A stretch of DNA of 50,518 nt. Source: Verrucomicrobiota bacterium. Its GTDB lineage: Bacteria; Verrucomicrobiota; Verrucomicrobiia; Opitutales; Opitutaceae. Position 1 is the stretch's first letter; the number at the start of each line of letters is the position of its first letter. The stretch lies in the NCBI GenBank assembly GCA_963205455.1, contig CAUJJL010000038.1, positions 1 to 50,518 of the forward strand, in the 5' to 3' direction. The notes beneath the pieces are model-generated. The model searched no databases. It was given only the letters and a program-made list of their open reading frames with translations, and was not told where the DNA came from. The position numbers and the translations under genes are program-made. Positions 14,428 through 23,341 of this stretch are shown here, piece by piece.

Positions 14428-16890
14428 GTGAAAATTTCCAGAAGCTGGCTCCAATCCTACGTTGATCTCGCCTCGTTTCCGGACGACGAGATTTCCCGGG
14501 CCATCACCTTTCTCGGATTCGAGGTTGAGGCGGTGTTACATACCGGCGCACCCCGCCTCGATTCGGTGTTTGTGGGGGAGGTTCTCACCCGAGAGAAACA
14601 CCCCAATGCTGACAAACTCTCTGTCTGCTCTGTCGATGTCGGCCCACAACACGGCACCAAGACGATTGTCTGCGGTGCTCAAAACTACAAGGTTGGGGAC
14701 CGCGTTCCGGTGGCGCTACCCGGTGCGGTGCTACCCGGCAATTTCGAGATAAAGCAATCGAAGATCCGCGGTCAGTCCTCGGACGGCATGATGTGCTCGG
14801 GGCGTGAACTGGGAGTGGGAGAAGATCACGCTGGATTGCTAATCCTGACAGATCGTCCTGCCGTTGGGCTTCCCATCAATGAGGTGCTTCCGTCGGCTGA
14901 CACCGTATTTGACATTGAGGTAACTCCAAATCGTCCGGACTGCCTGTCGCACTTGGGGATTGCTCGTGAACTCGCTGCATTCTTCAAACGCGAACTGTGT
15001 TATCCAGAAATCAGGTTTACGGCCAATTCGGTGTCCGCGGGGCCCGTGGAATCCGAGCTCCTGCATTCGGTGAGAGTCGAGTCCCAGCAGGATTGTCCAT
15101 TGTACACTGCCTATTCGATTGCAGGGGTGAAAATCGGTCCCAGCCCTGGCTGGATGCAGGATCGCCTGCGGGCGATCGGACTGCGTCCGATCAACAATGT
15201 GGTCGATGTGGGAAATTATGTCCTGCACGAATACGGTCAGCCCGTGCATACCTTTGATGCGGCCAACCTTCGTGGTCGCCAGATTGTTGTGCGACCCGCG
15301 GGTGCCGGTGAAGCCATGACAACGCTCGACGGCAAAGAGAGGAGTATGGATCCCTCGATGCTGGTGATAGCGGATGCCGAACGCTCGGTGGCGGTGGCCG
15401 GTATCATGGGTGGGATGGATTCCGGAATCAGCGATGGAACTGTCGACCTTGTTTTGGAAGTCGCCATCTTTCGCCGCCAATCCGTGCGCGCAACAAGCCG
15501 CAGGCTCGGTCTCTCTTCGGATGCTTCCTACCGGTATGAACGCGGTGTCGACCCACACTCATTGCAGGAGGCAGCGCACCGGACTTTGGATCTCATTTTG
15601 GATACGGCAGGAGGAAAAGTCGTCGGAAAGCTCCACCGCGTGGGTAGTGATGTGCCATGGCAGCGAGAGATTTTGCTCCATCCCGAATTCGTGAACGAAC
15701 GCCTTGGTTTCCCCGTGCCTTTCGAGGAGATGAAGGCATCGCTGGAGTCTTTGGAACTCTCGATCACTCGCGAAGAAACCGTTTTCGAGACCAATGCGGT
15801 GCAATGGACGGTTTCCATTCCGAGTTGGAGGGACGATCTTGATCGGCCCATCGATCTCGTTGAAGAGATTCTTCGCTTGCATGGGACCGACAGGATACCC
15901 TCGGCAGTCGTGACTTCGCCGGGTTTGCTGGCTGAGGATGATCCCTTGGTAATTTTTAACCGGAAAGCAACCGAGTACCTGGTCGGTCACGATTTTCATG
16001 AGTGCGTGAACTACACCCTCCGGTCGCGCAAGGAACAGGAGGATGCCGGTGGCGCCGTGGAAGATCTCGCGCTGTCCAACCCGTTTGTGGAGGATCAATC
16101 CCATCTCCGTGCATCGTTGATTGGAGGCTTGCTGGAGTCACTGAAGCTCAATCAGGCGCGAGGCGTGGTAGTTTCGAGGCTCGCAGAAATTGGCCGTACT
16201 TTTCTGAAGGAAGGTGGGCAATTGTGGGAATGTGCAACCGTTGGCTTTCTGGTTGCGGAACCAGTTGGTGAACGGAACTGGAAGTCGCGGGAGTTTGACG
16301 ACTTTTATTCCATCAAACACCATCTCGCAGCGGTTGCCTCCTTCGCGGGAATTGACCTTGGACGCCAGCCATTGACCTCTGTCACCTCCCCGGAGTCCGG
16401 TTGGCAGCCTGGGCACGCCTGTGTCGCAGGCCTCCTGGCACACGGATGGACAGCCAGTTTTGGCCTGCTAGGCCTGTCTGCGGTAAAGTCGCTTGGCATC
16501 GAAGGAAAGGTCTATGCCGGTGTGCTGGCTGTACTTCCTGAGAAGATATCCGCCGACACGAAGAGGCGGCGGTACAAACCGTTGTCCATCCATCCCCCGG
16601 CTTTGCGCGATCTTGCCGTGGTCGTTGACGACTCCACGGCATCTGACGAGGTCAGGAAAGCCCTGGCAAAAGTGGCGCGTGAAGCCGTTGGGAATGCCTT
16701 CCAATTGGAGTCCTTGCAGGTGTTCGACGTCTACAAAGGGCAGGGTGTGCCTGAAGGGAAAAAGAGCCTGGCATTTTCTCTGGTCTTTCGCGCCGACGGA
16801 CGGACGCTCACCGATGACGAAGTCAACGGAGCATTCCAGAAACTGCAGGACCGGCTTGCCGCAATTCCTGGTTACGTCCTGAGAAAGTGA
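14428..16890 (+). CDS. pheT: Phenylalanyl-tRNA synthetase beta subunit
   Basis: An 820-residue partner of PheS with a GTG start. Domains in order: a B1 start (MKISRSWLQSYVDL), the EMAP-II-like tRNA-binding domain (about 38-150, with KHPNADKLSVCSVDVG), B3/B4 editing domain, B5 with EVILDTAGG-like segments, catalytic-like core (IPSWRDDLDRPIDLVEEILR), and the anticodon-binding FDX-ACB domain at the C-terminus (YKPLSIHPPALRDLAVVVDD to the end). The length is close to the usual 790-800. The stop overlaps a GTG of gatC. Confidence 0.97.
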   Translation: MKISRSWLQSYVDLASFPDDEISRAITFLGFEVEAVLHTGAPRLDSVFVGEVLTREKHPNADKLSVCSVDVGPQHGTKTIVCGAQNYKVGDRVPVALPGAVLPGNFEIKQSKIRGQSSDGMMCSGRELGVGEDHAGLLILTDRPAVGLPINEVLPSADTVFDIEVTPNRPDCLSHLGIARELAAFFKRELCYPEIRFTANSVSAGPVESELLHSVRVESQQDCPLYTAYSIAGVKIGPSPGWMQDRLRAIGLRPINNVVDVGNYVLHEYGQPVHTFDAANLRGRQIVVRPAGAGEAMTTLDGKERSMDPSMLVIADAERSVAVAGIMGGMDSGISDGTVDLVLEVAIFRRQSVRATSRRLGLSSDASYRYERGVDPHSLQEAAHRTLDLILDTAGGKVVGKLHRVGSDVPWQREILLHPEFVNERLGFPVPFEEMKASLESLELSITREETVFETNAVQWTVSIPSWRDDLDRPIDLVEEILRLHGTDRIPSAVVTSPGLLAEDDPLVIFNRKATEYLVGHDFHECVNYTLRSRKEQEDAGGAVEDLALSNPFVEDQSHLRASLIGGLLESLKLNQARGVVVSRLAEIGRTFLKEGGQLWECATVGFLVAEPVGERNWKSREFDDFYSIKHHLAAVASFAGIDLGRQPLTSVTSPESGWQPGHACVAGLLAHGWTASFGLLGLSAVKSLGIEGKVYAGVLAVLPEKISADTKRRRYKPLSIHPPALRDLAVVVDDSTASDEVRKALAKVAREAVGNAFQLESLQVFDVYKGQGVPEGKKSLAFSLVFRADGRTLTDDEVNGAFQKLQDRLAAIPGYVLRK

Positions 16891-16892
16891 GC

Positions 16893-17183
16893 ATGTCCTC
16901 GGAACCGAACATCAATATCGAGCATATCGCGACACTTGCGAGGATTGCTCTCACGGATGACGAAAAGCGTATTTTTGCTTCACAGCTTGGCGATGTGCTC
17001 GCCTACATTGAGAAATTGAGGGAAGTCGACGTTTCCGGTGTCGAGCCGATGGCGCATGCGTTTCCCGTTTTCAATGTATGGATAGAAGACGTTTCCGGCC
17101 CCGCGCTTCCAGTGGAGGCGGTTTTGAGGAATGCGCCTGCAAGTCGGGACAACATGATTTCGGTTCCAAAGGTTGTCGAATAG
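16893..17183 (+). CDS. gatC: Asp-tRNA(Asn)/Glu-tRNA(Gln) amidotransferase subunit C
   Basis: A 96-residue stabilising subunit of GatCAB, with NIEHIATLARIALTDDEKR at the start, the LGDVLAYIEKLREVDVSGVE motif in the middle, and RNAPASRDNMISVPKVVE at the end. ATG at 16893 is chosen; a GTG at 16887 that overlaps the pheT stop is also in frame. gatA begins 15 bases downstream, so gatC-gatA-gatB form one transcript, probably continuing from pheT. Confidence 0.95.
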   Translation: MSSEPNINIEHIATLARIALTDDEKRIFASQLGDVLAYIEKLREVDVSGVEPMAHAFPVFNVWIEDVSGPALPVEAVLRNAPASRDNMISVPKVVE

Positions 17184-17198
17184 CCGGTACTACGACGG

Positions 17199-18662
17199 AT
17201 GACTCCTCCTTACTATTTTGGAACGATCGCGGCTCTTTCAGAGGCCCTGAGCGTTGGCAAGGTATCCTCTCTGCAACTGATGCGCGAGGTGATCGCGCGG
17301 ACCCGGGAGGTGGAACCTCGGGTAGGCGCATTCAATTCCTTTGATGAATTAGACGCACTTGCGCAGGCGAGTGCCTCCGACCTCCGTCGAACGGAAGGCA
17401 GGACGCTGGGATTGCTTGACGGCATTCCGATTGGCCTGAAGGACGTGATCGCAGTGGAGGGGCAGCCGCTGACGGCCTCAAGCAGGATGCTGGCAAATTT
17501 TGTTTCGCCCTATGATGCCACGGTGACGCGAAAGCTTAAGGCAGCCGGAGCTATTTGCTGGGGGAGGCTCAATCTCGATGAATTCGCGATGGGTTCGTCG
17601 ACAGAAAATTCTGCGTTCAAGCCGACACGCAACCCGTACAATCTCGAATGCGTTCCTGGCGGATCGTCTGGAGGCAGCGCGGCCGCGCTTGCCGCGGGCT
17701 GTGCGATAGCGACATTGGGGTCTGACACGGGCGGATCCATTCGGCAGCCTGCATCGTTTTGTAATGTGGTGGGATTAAAACCCACCTATGGTCTGGTTTC
17801 CCGCTATGGTCTCGTTGCGTATGCGTCTTCGCTTGACCAGATTGGGCCCATGACGCGCACCTTGGAAGATGCGGCCATTGTTCTTGGCGTGATTGCAGGG
17901 CATGACCGGAACGATTCAACGTCCTATCCCGCTCAAATACCCGATTACCGTTCCGCGATGACAACGGTCCGGGGCCCCTGGCGCATTGGGATTCCCAAGG
18001 AGTATTTTGGTGAAGGCCTGGATCCCGAGGTGGAGTCAGCAGTGCAGGCAGCGATTGCACACTATCGGACTCTGGGCTGCGAGATTCGCACCGTGTCGCT
18101 GCCGCATACCCAGTATGGGATTGCGGCCTATTACATAATCGCAACGGCGGAGTGTTCCTCGAACCTCGCCCGGTTTGACGGGGTTCGGTATGGACATCGA
18201 TCAAGCGAGGCAAGGGACGTCAACGAGCTGTATTTCAAGTCGCGGGCCGAAGGCTTCGGTCAGGAAGTCAAGCGCCGCATAGTGCTGGGAACGTACGTTC
18301 TTTCGAGCGGCTACTATGATGCCTATTACCTCCGGGCTCAGAAAGTGCGCGCGCTTATTCGGAACGATTTCCTTGCTGCCTATCGCGACGTCGATGCGAT
18401 TCTGACCCCCGTCGCACCTACACCCGCATTCAGGCATGGTGCAAAGAAGGATCCCTTGGAGCTGTACCTCAACGATATCTACACGATCGGTGTCAACCTT
18501 GCTGGCCTTCCCGCAGTGAGCATTCCCTGCGGTTTCACCCGCGCCGGCCTCCCGATGGGGCTGCAACTCATCGGGCAGCCATTCAGGGAAGCTGAATTGC
18601 TTGCAATTGGCCGAGCCTACGAGCGGGAGCATCCCTGGGCTGAGCGTCACCCCTCACTCTAG
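17199..18662 (+). CDS. gatA: Asp-tRNA(Asn)/Glu-tRNA(Gln) amidotransferase subunit A
   Basis: The 487-residue glutaminase subunit of GatCAB. It belongs to the amidase-signature family, and the Ser-cisSer-Lys triad is visible as Lys81 (GLKDVIA), Ser156 (GGSSGGS) and Ser180 (DTGGSIRQPA). It releases ammonia from glutamine for channelling to GatB. Length and motifs are typical of GatA rather than of general amidases, and the gatC/gatB neighbours settle the name. Confidence 0.98.
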   Translation: MTPPYYFGTIAALSEALSVGKVSSLQLMREVIARTREVEPRVGAFNSFDELDALAQASASDLRRTEGRTLGLLDGIPIGLKDVIAVEGQPLTASSRMLANFVSPYDATVTRKLKAAGAICWGRLNLDEFAMGSSTENSAFKPTRNPYNLECVPGGSSGGSAAALAAGCAIATLGSDTGGSIRQPASFCNVVGLKPTYGLVSRYGLVAYASSLDQIGPMTRTLEDAAIVLGVIAGHDRNDSTSYPAQIPDYRSAMTTVRGPWRIGIPKEYFGEGLDPEVESAVQAAIAHYRTLGCEIRTVSLPHTQYGIAAYYIIATAECSSNLARFDGVRYGHRSSEARDVNELYFKSRAEGFGQEVKRRIVLGTYVLSSGYYDAYYLRAQKVRALIRNDFLAAYRDVDAILTPVAPTPAFRHGAKKDPLELYLNDIYTIGVNLAGLPAVSIPCGFTRAGLPMGLQLIGQPFREAELLAIGRAYEREHPWAERHPSL

Positions 18663-18673
18663 TCTGACCATCC

Positions 18674-20128
18674 ATGCAGTACGAAGCGGTCATTGGCCTT
18701 GAGGTACACGTCCAGATCAGGACGGAGTCGAAGATATTCGCGCGCGTGCGCACCGGATACGGATTTGAACCGAACACGTTGACGGACCCCGTCGTGCTCG
18801 CGCTGCCCGGAGTGCTTCCGGTGATGAACAAGGCGGCTCTTGATGCGGTGATCAAGGCGGGTCTGATGCTGGGTTGCAGGATAGCGCCGGTCTGCAAATG
18901 GGATCGGAAGAATTACTTTTATCCGGACTCTCCGAAGAATTACCAGATCTCCCAGTACGACCAGCCCATTTGCTCCGGTGGCTCTGTTGAAATTGAGCTT
19001 CCGGGTACTGCCAGGAACCTCATGGGTGAACACAAGAGAATCCCCCTCACCCGCATTCATCTCGAAGAGGATGTCGGCAAGCTGAACCACGCTGCGGGCG
19101 ATTCGCTGATCGACTTCAATAGAGCAGGCACTCCCTTGATGGAGATTGTGTCGGAGCCTGCGATGCACACCCCGGACGAAGCCTTCGCTTATCTCACTGC
19201 GTTGCGCACCGTGATGATCTATGCAGGGATTTCCGACTGCGACATGGAGAAAGGCCAGTTGCGCTGTGACGCAAATATTTCGATCCGCCCGAAGGGCGAG
19301 CAGAAGCTGGGGACCAAGGTTGAACTGAAGAACCTGAACTCAATCTCGTTTGTTCGGGACGGCATTGGCCACGAAATCAAACGACAGATCGCATTGCTTT
19401 CATCCGGTGGGAAGATCAGCCAGGAGACGCGTGATTACGACGGAATGACAGGGACTTCCCAGTCGCTGCGTTCGAAGGAGATGGCCCATGACTATCGCTA
19501 CTTTCCCGATCCTGACCTGATGCCTGTCAAGGTGGATGACGCGTGGAAGGATCTGCTGCAGGCGGAGTGTCCTGAACTGCCGTTTGAGAAGCAGCGGAGG
19601 TTTTTCGAACAATACCGGCTTCCGTACACGATCACATCGGTGTTGATTCCGGATCGCGGACTTTGCGATTACTTCGAAAAGGCGGTCGGCCATGCCGGGG
19701 AAGGCAGGGCTCAGCCGGTCGGCAATTGGATCGTAAATGATCTTCTGCGTGAGATGAACGTGCAGAAGCAATCGTTGGCTGAATCACGGGTTCGACCTGA
19801 GCACATCGCAGAACTCGTGAAGCTCATTGATGAGGGAACGCTGCTTTCGAATCTTGCAAAGGATGTTTTTGTTGAGATGGCGGCAACGGGCATGCGTCCC
19901 GCACCGATCATTGATGCGCGAGGCTTGAAGGCTACCACGAGTGTCGATGAACTCGAGCAGTGGTGCCGTGAAGCGATTCAGTCCAATGCGAAATCCCTTG
20001 CCGACTTCAAGGCGGGCAAGGACAGCGCCATCAATGCGTTCAAGGGACCGGTCATGAAGGCCGCCAAGGGCAAGGCAAATCCCAAACTCGTGGATGAGAC
20101 CTTGCGTCGGCTCCTTGCCCAGATTTAG
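18674..20128 (+). CDS. gatB: Asp-tRNA(Asn)/Glu-tRNA(Gln) amidotransferase subunit B
   Basis: The 484-residue subunit that activates the acyl group of the mischarged tRNA and amidates it. The N-terminal cradle domain shows EAVIGLEVHVQIRTESKIFA, the YFYPDSPKNYQISQYDQP region and HLEEDVGKLNHA. The centre has ADISIR-like CDANISIRPKGEQKLGTKVE, and the C-terminus is the helical and YqeY-like tail ending AKGKANPKLVDETLRRLL. Eleven bases separate it from gatA. The convergent hydroxypyruvate-isomerase-like gene ends 28 bases downstream. Confidence 0.98.
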   Translation: MQYEAVIGLEVHVQIRTESKIFARVRTGYGFEPNTLTDPVVLALPGVLPVMNKAALDAVIKAGLMLGCRIAPVCKWDRKNYFYPDSPKNYQISQYDQPICSGGSVEIELPGTARNLMGEHKRIPLTRIHLEEDVGKLNHAAGDSLIDFNRAGTPLMEIVSEPAMHTPDEAFAYLTALRTVMIYAGISDCDMEKGQLRCDANISIRPKGEQKLGTKVELKNLNSISFVRDGIGHEIKRQIALLSSGGKISQETRDYDGMTGTSQSLRSKEMAHDYRYFPDPDLMPVKVDDAWKDLLQAECPELPFEKQRRFFEQYRLPYTITSVLIPDRGLCDYFEKAVGHAGEGRAQPVGNWIVNDLLREMNVQKQSLAESRVRPEHIAELVKLIDEGTLLSNLAKDVFVEMAATGMRPAPIIDARGLKATTSVDELEQWCREAIQSNAKSLADFKAGKDSAINAFKGPVMKAAKGKANPKLVDETLRRLLAQI

Positions 20129-20156
20129 CTGCGACTGTCAGCTCGGAGTCGGTAGA

Positions 20157-21023
20157 TCAGACAGTACAGATCTTGATGCCCTCGGCGAGGGACTTGAGCG
20201 GGGAACGCTTCGGAATGAATTCCTGGGCGACGAAGCCGTTGAATCCCGTGGCCTTGATGGCCCTCATGATTGCAGGATAGTACAGTTCCTGCGTCTCATC
20301 GATTTCGTTCCTCCCCGGGTTTCCTCCCGTATGGTAGTGGGCGATGTACTGGTGATGGGTTTGAATCGTGCGGATCACGTCGCCTTCCATGATCTGCATG
20401 TGGTAGATGTCGTAGAGAAGCTTGAAGCGTTCCGAACCCACGCGCTTGCACAGTTCAACGCCCCAGGCGGTATGATCGCATTGATAGTCGGGGTGATTGA
20501 CCCGGCTGTTGAGCAATTCCATGACCACGTTGACTCCCGTCTTCTCGGCCTTGCTCATGATTTTCTTGAGCCCCTCGGCACAGATCTCCAAGCCTTCCTC
20601 ATCTGCCTGCCCCTTCCGGCTTCCTGAAAAGCAGATGACGTTGGGAACGCCTGCATCCGCGCATTCCTGGATTCGCCTGATGAAGCCTTCCTCGAGTCTG
20701 TTGTGGTGTTCACGACGATTGAAACCCTCACGGATGGTACTGACACCATTTGCCATGGCGCAGGTAAGACCGTATTTCTTGAGCAATGGGAAATCACTTG
20801 GGTCCAGCAACTCGATCGATTCGAGTCCCAACCCTTTTGCCGCAGCGGCCAATTCTTCGAGAGGTATGTCCTTGTAGCACCATTTGCAGACGGAGTGGTG
20901 AATGCCACTGGGCCGGGCCTCCACAGCAGGGGTCGCGGCAATAGAGGAACTGGCGTTTGCGCCGAGGAGAACAGCGCCGGCGATTGAGGCGACGGCCTCA
21001 CGACGAGTAATGGGGAGCGACAT
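20157..21023 (-). CDS. Tat-exported hydroxypyruvate isomerase-like TIM-barrel protein
   Basis: A 288-residue protein of the xylose isomerase-like TIM-barrel superfamily. The barrel opens with GIHHSVCKWCYKDIPLEEL and KGLGLESIELLDPSD, and later has NVVMELLNSRVNHPDYQCDH, LLYDIYHMQIMEGDVIRTI and HYHTGGNPGRNEIDETQEL. These place the acidic and histidine residues expected of metal-dependent Hyi-type isomerases. The N-terminus ITRREAVASIAGAVLLGA is a Tat-type signal, so the mature enzyme is probably exported. ATG at 21021-21023 puts that signal at the very start. The true substrate is unknown; many exported homologues in this phylum are annotated only as sugar phosphate isomerase/epimerase. Confidence 0.85.
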   Translation of the reverse strand: MSLPITRREAVASIAGAVLLGANASSSIAATPAVEARPSGIHHSVCKWCYKDIPLEELAAAAKGLGLESIELLDPSDFPLLKKYGLTCAMANGVSTIREGFNRREHHNRLEEGFIRRIQECADAGVPNVICFSGSRKGQADEEGLEICAEGLKKIMSKAEKTGVNVVMELLNSRVNHPDYQCDHTAWGVELCKRVGSERFKLLYDIYHMQIMEGDVIRTIQTHHQYIAHYHTGGNPGRNEIDETQELYYPAIMRAIKATGFNGFVAQEFIPKRSPLKSLAEGIKICTV

Positions 21024-21315
21024 TCGATAATGTTGCTCGTTCGGATGAAATTTCGCAAGCACCGTTGGAAACTGAAGCAGGCAGCCGTTGAATGTTCGCG
21101 GTGCTGTCAGGCCGATGTCGCTCTTGTCGGAGTCAACCGGCGATCTGAAAGTTTTGGTTGCGGGATTGCGTGAGACGCGCGTAGACGCGTTTCAAGTTCT
21201 TGGAAGGTGGCTTTGTGAATCAATCGATCATGAACGGAGAGGCGCCGTACCTATGGATCAAAGAAGACGATGAGTGGTGACTTGCATGCGATTCATGCGT
21301 GCGTAGAATCAACGA

Positions 21316-22083
21316 ATGAAACCAGTACGATCCCTTTCTGCGCCGGTTTCCCGCCGGGATGCGCTTGTCATGCTTGGCTCGATAGGCTCAGCGGTCGCCG
21401 TGGCGAAGGTATCTGCTGATCAGCGAATTGCGGGGAACCGGAGCGAGCCAATGATGGCGGCTGAACACGCTCAGCCTTTTGTTTTGCCGACCCTTGGGTA
21501 TCCCTTTGATGCGCTTGAGCCGCACATTGATGCCAGGACAATGGAGATTCACCTGACGAAGCATCATAAGGCCTACGTGGACAATGCGAACAAGGCGCTG
21601 GAGCAGCTTCCGGAGCTTAAGAACCTATCGGCTGAAAGATTGCTGTCCAACCTTGAGGTGGTGCCACAGTCGGCGCGTGTTGCCCTGCAAAACAACGTGG
21701 GCGGCCATGTTAACCATTCGCTGTTTTGGAAACTGTTGGCGCCGGGCGGTTCATCGAAACCCTCTGGTGGACTCGCGGAAGCGATCAATTCAACATTTGG
21801 TTCCTTTGAAGCGTTCAAGTCTTCGTTTTCGAATGCCGCCTCGATGCGATTTGGAAGTGGTTGGGCCTGGTTGGTTGCTCCCCGCCAAGGTGGCCTCAGG
21901 ATACTCTCAACCGCCAATCAGGATTCTCCGCTCATGGACCATGCGGCGCCGATCATTGGCTTGGATGTCTGGGAGCACGCCTATTACCTCAAGTATCAGA
22001 ATAGACGTGCTGACTATATCCAGGCATTTTGGAAAGTGCTGAATTGGGATGTTGCAGGCCGCCTGTTTGCAGGCGGGCGATAG
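21316..22083 (+). CDS. sodA: Tat-exported superoxide dismutase, Mn type
   Basis: A 255-residue Mn/Fe-family superoxide dismutase. The metal ligands are His79 (MEIHLTKHH), His134 (HVNHSLFW), Asp217 and His221 ([10 protein letters not shown]). [10 protein letters not shown] and Gln202 (ANQDSP) are the pattern of Mn-type enzymes. The first 35 residues are a Tat signal ([19 protein letters not shown]), so about 50 residues are added over cytosolic SodA and the enzyme should act outside the cytoplasm. It is divergent from the Hyi-like gene, and a bidirectional terminator follows. Metal choice should be tested, as family rules are not absolute. Confidence 0.96.
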   Translation: MKPVRSLSAPVSRRDALVMLGSIGSAVAVAKVSADQRIAGNRSEPMMAAEHAQPFVLPTLGYPFDALEPHIDARTMEIHLTKHHKAYVDNANKALEQLPELKNLSAERLLSNLEVVPQSARVALQNNVGGHVNHSLFWKLLAPGGSSKPSGGLAEAINSTFGSFEAFKSSFSNAASMRFGSGWAWLVAPRQGGLRILSTANQDSPLMDHAAPIIGLDVWEHAYYLKYQNRRADYIQAFWKVLNWDVAGRLFAGGR

Positions 22084-22100
22084 AGGAACTTCAAGGCCGA

Positions 22101-22130
22101 AAAAACCCGCGTCGGGTAAGACGCGGGTTT
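22101..22130. terminator. Bidirectional terminator between sodA and the fur-like gene
   Basis: A perfect 11-bp stem AAACCCGCGTC/GACGCGGGTTT with a 6-base loop lies between the two convergent genes. Read on the minus strand it is followed by a run of T, so it is strongest for the fur-like transcript, but it can serve both. Confidence 0.9.
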
Positions 22131-22159
22131 GCGAGATTGAGGCTGTAGTTTCGAGCGCC

Positions 22160-22672
22160 TCAGACCGCGGAAGTCGCGGTGTGAGCAGCGCCCGGACTGA
22201 CACCGAAGAACTCCACCATGTGACTCACATCCGTGTAGCCTCTTGATTGCAGGACATCCTCAACCCGTTTGATGGCGGCATTTAGCTCTGCAGAAGTCTG
22301 AGGATCGAGCTGCTCCATGGTGTTGTTCGCTTTGCAAACCACGTGATACGACGTCTCTCCCGCCAAGTTGATCTGCCACAGGCTCGTGCCATTGTGGAAG
22401 AAGCAACGGCGAACGAGGCCGAGTTCCTCGAATGCGGCAAGGCAACGATAGACGGTCACCAAGTCGCAAAACGTATTACCCTTAAGATCGTTGTGGATCT
22501 GCTCAATGCTCGCAGGCTTGTCGCGCCGAATCAATGCGTTCAGGATTGCAATACGCGGCTGCGTGATACGAAGGCCTGCCGCGCGCAGGCGGGCAACAGC
22601 AACTTCAATGGGAGTTCCTCGCACTGCCGCATCTCCGGAAGGCAAGGTATTTGTTTCTTGAGTTTCAATCAT
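22160..22672 (-). CDS. Fur-family transcriptional regulator
   Basis: A 170-residue Fur-type regulator. The winged helix is clear (VARLRAAGLRITQPRIAILN, the QIHNDL helix, DLVTVYRCLAAFEELGLVRR). The dimerisation half has SYHVVCKANNTMEQLD where most Fur/Zur/PerR proteins have HHHxxCxxCG, so the first CxxC is reduced to one Cys and the C-terminal CxxC is absent. It therefore probably lacks the structural zinc site, and metal specificity (Fe, Zn, Mn or peroxide) cannot be assigned. ATG at 22670-22672 gives the normal length; a longer in-frame start adds about 55 unrelated residues. It is convergent with sodA and divergent from the Minf_1886 gene. Confidence 0.88.
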   Translation of the reverse strand: MIETQETNTLPSGDAAVRGTPIEVAVARLRAAGLRITQPRIAILNALIRRDKPASIEQIHNDLKGNTFCDLVTVYRCLAAFEELGLVRRCFFHNGTSLWQINLAGETSYHVVCKANNTMEQLDPQTSAELNAAIKRVEDVLQSRGYTDVSHMVEFFGVSPGAAHTATSAV

Positions 22673-22695
22673 GGTCAATGGTTTGAAAGAGAATC

Positions 22696-22799
22696 TGCAA
22701 TGCGCATTAACGCAAATGAGAAAATTGGCCGACAGCGGAGTCCATGATGTGCAACCACTAGCGCAAAGTTTCCGCAATCCGAAAGCAGACGATTGCGGA
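22696..22799. promoter_or_regulatory. Divergent control region of fur-like and Minf_1886 genes
   Basis: Two inverted repeats lie in the 163-base divergent spacer: the 10-base palindrome AATGCGCATT at 22699-22708, 27 bases before the fur-like ATG, and a perfect 9-bp repeat TCCGCAATC/GATTGCGGA (22771-22779 and 22791-22799). Either could be an operator, for example for autoregulation by the Fur-like protein; the second could also form an RNA hairpin in the Minf_1886 leader. Neither matches the classical Fur box. Confidence 0.4.
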
Positions 22800-22835
22800 T
22801 CTCGGGCAGCTATGCAACAAGTAGCGAACATCGCC

Positions 22836-23273
22836 ATGCCGGAACTGGATTTTGATGAAATTGTCGGACTAATCTGTTTGGAGGACTCCCGTTTTGACCG
22901 ACGTGCCTATCAGTTTACCCGGGAGGGTTTGGATCATGCGGTCAAGGCCCTGAAGAAGCGCGATTCTGCCCGTGCGGGACGCTCGCTTCACGTGAGCGGA
23001 CCGGAATTGCTGGATGGCCTTCGGGCGTTTGCAATCGACCAGTTCGGCCCCATGGCGATCACCGTGCTGAATTCCTGGGGGATCAGGAAGTGCGCCGATT
23101 TTGGAGACATCGTTTTCAGCCTGATAGATTACAGTGTATTTTCCAAAACGGACACCGACCGCCGAGAGGATTTTTCTGAGGTTTTTGATTTTGAAGACGC
23201 ATTCGTAAAGCCTTACCTCCCGAAGCAGCCGCGTCCGATTGGGTGGTCTCAGGCCGTGCTGGAGTCCGTGTAG
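22836..23273 (+). CDS. Minf_1886 family protein
   Basis: A 145-residue protein that I recognise as the Minf_1886 family (a conserved protein of Verrucomicrobia and Planctomycetes). The core blocks are RRAYQFTREGLDHAVKAL, HVSGPELLDGLRAFAIDQFG, PMAITVLNSWGIRKCADFG and IVFSLIDYSVFSKTD. There is no known biochemical function and no signal or membrane segment. ATG at 22836 (MPELDFDEIVGL) matches the usual family start. It is divergent from the fur-like gene, and the M16 protease gene starts 68 bases after it. Its presence is a useful marker of the host phylum. Confidence 0.9.
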   Translation: MPELDFDEIVGLICLEDSRFDRRAYQFTREGLDHAVKALKKRDSARAGRSLHVSGPELLDGLRAFAIDQFGPMAITVLNSWGIRKCADFGDIVFSLIDYSVFSKTDTDRREDFSEVFDFEDAFVKPYLPKQPRPIGWSQAVLESV

Positions 23274-23341
23274 TGCTGTTCGGCGCTCAAACGGGCGCGC
23301 GTGCAAGACACACCTGCAAAGCGACTCCAAACCTTGTTCTC

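Noticed and set aside
14839..16104. Long minus-strand open frames opposite pheT
   Set aside because: Antisense shadows; pheT is complete and conserved along its full length.
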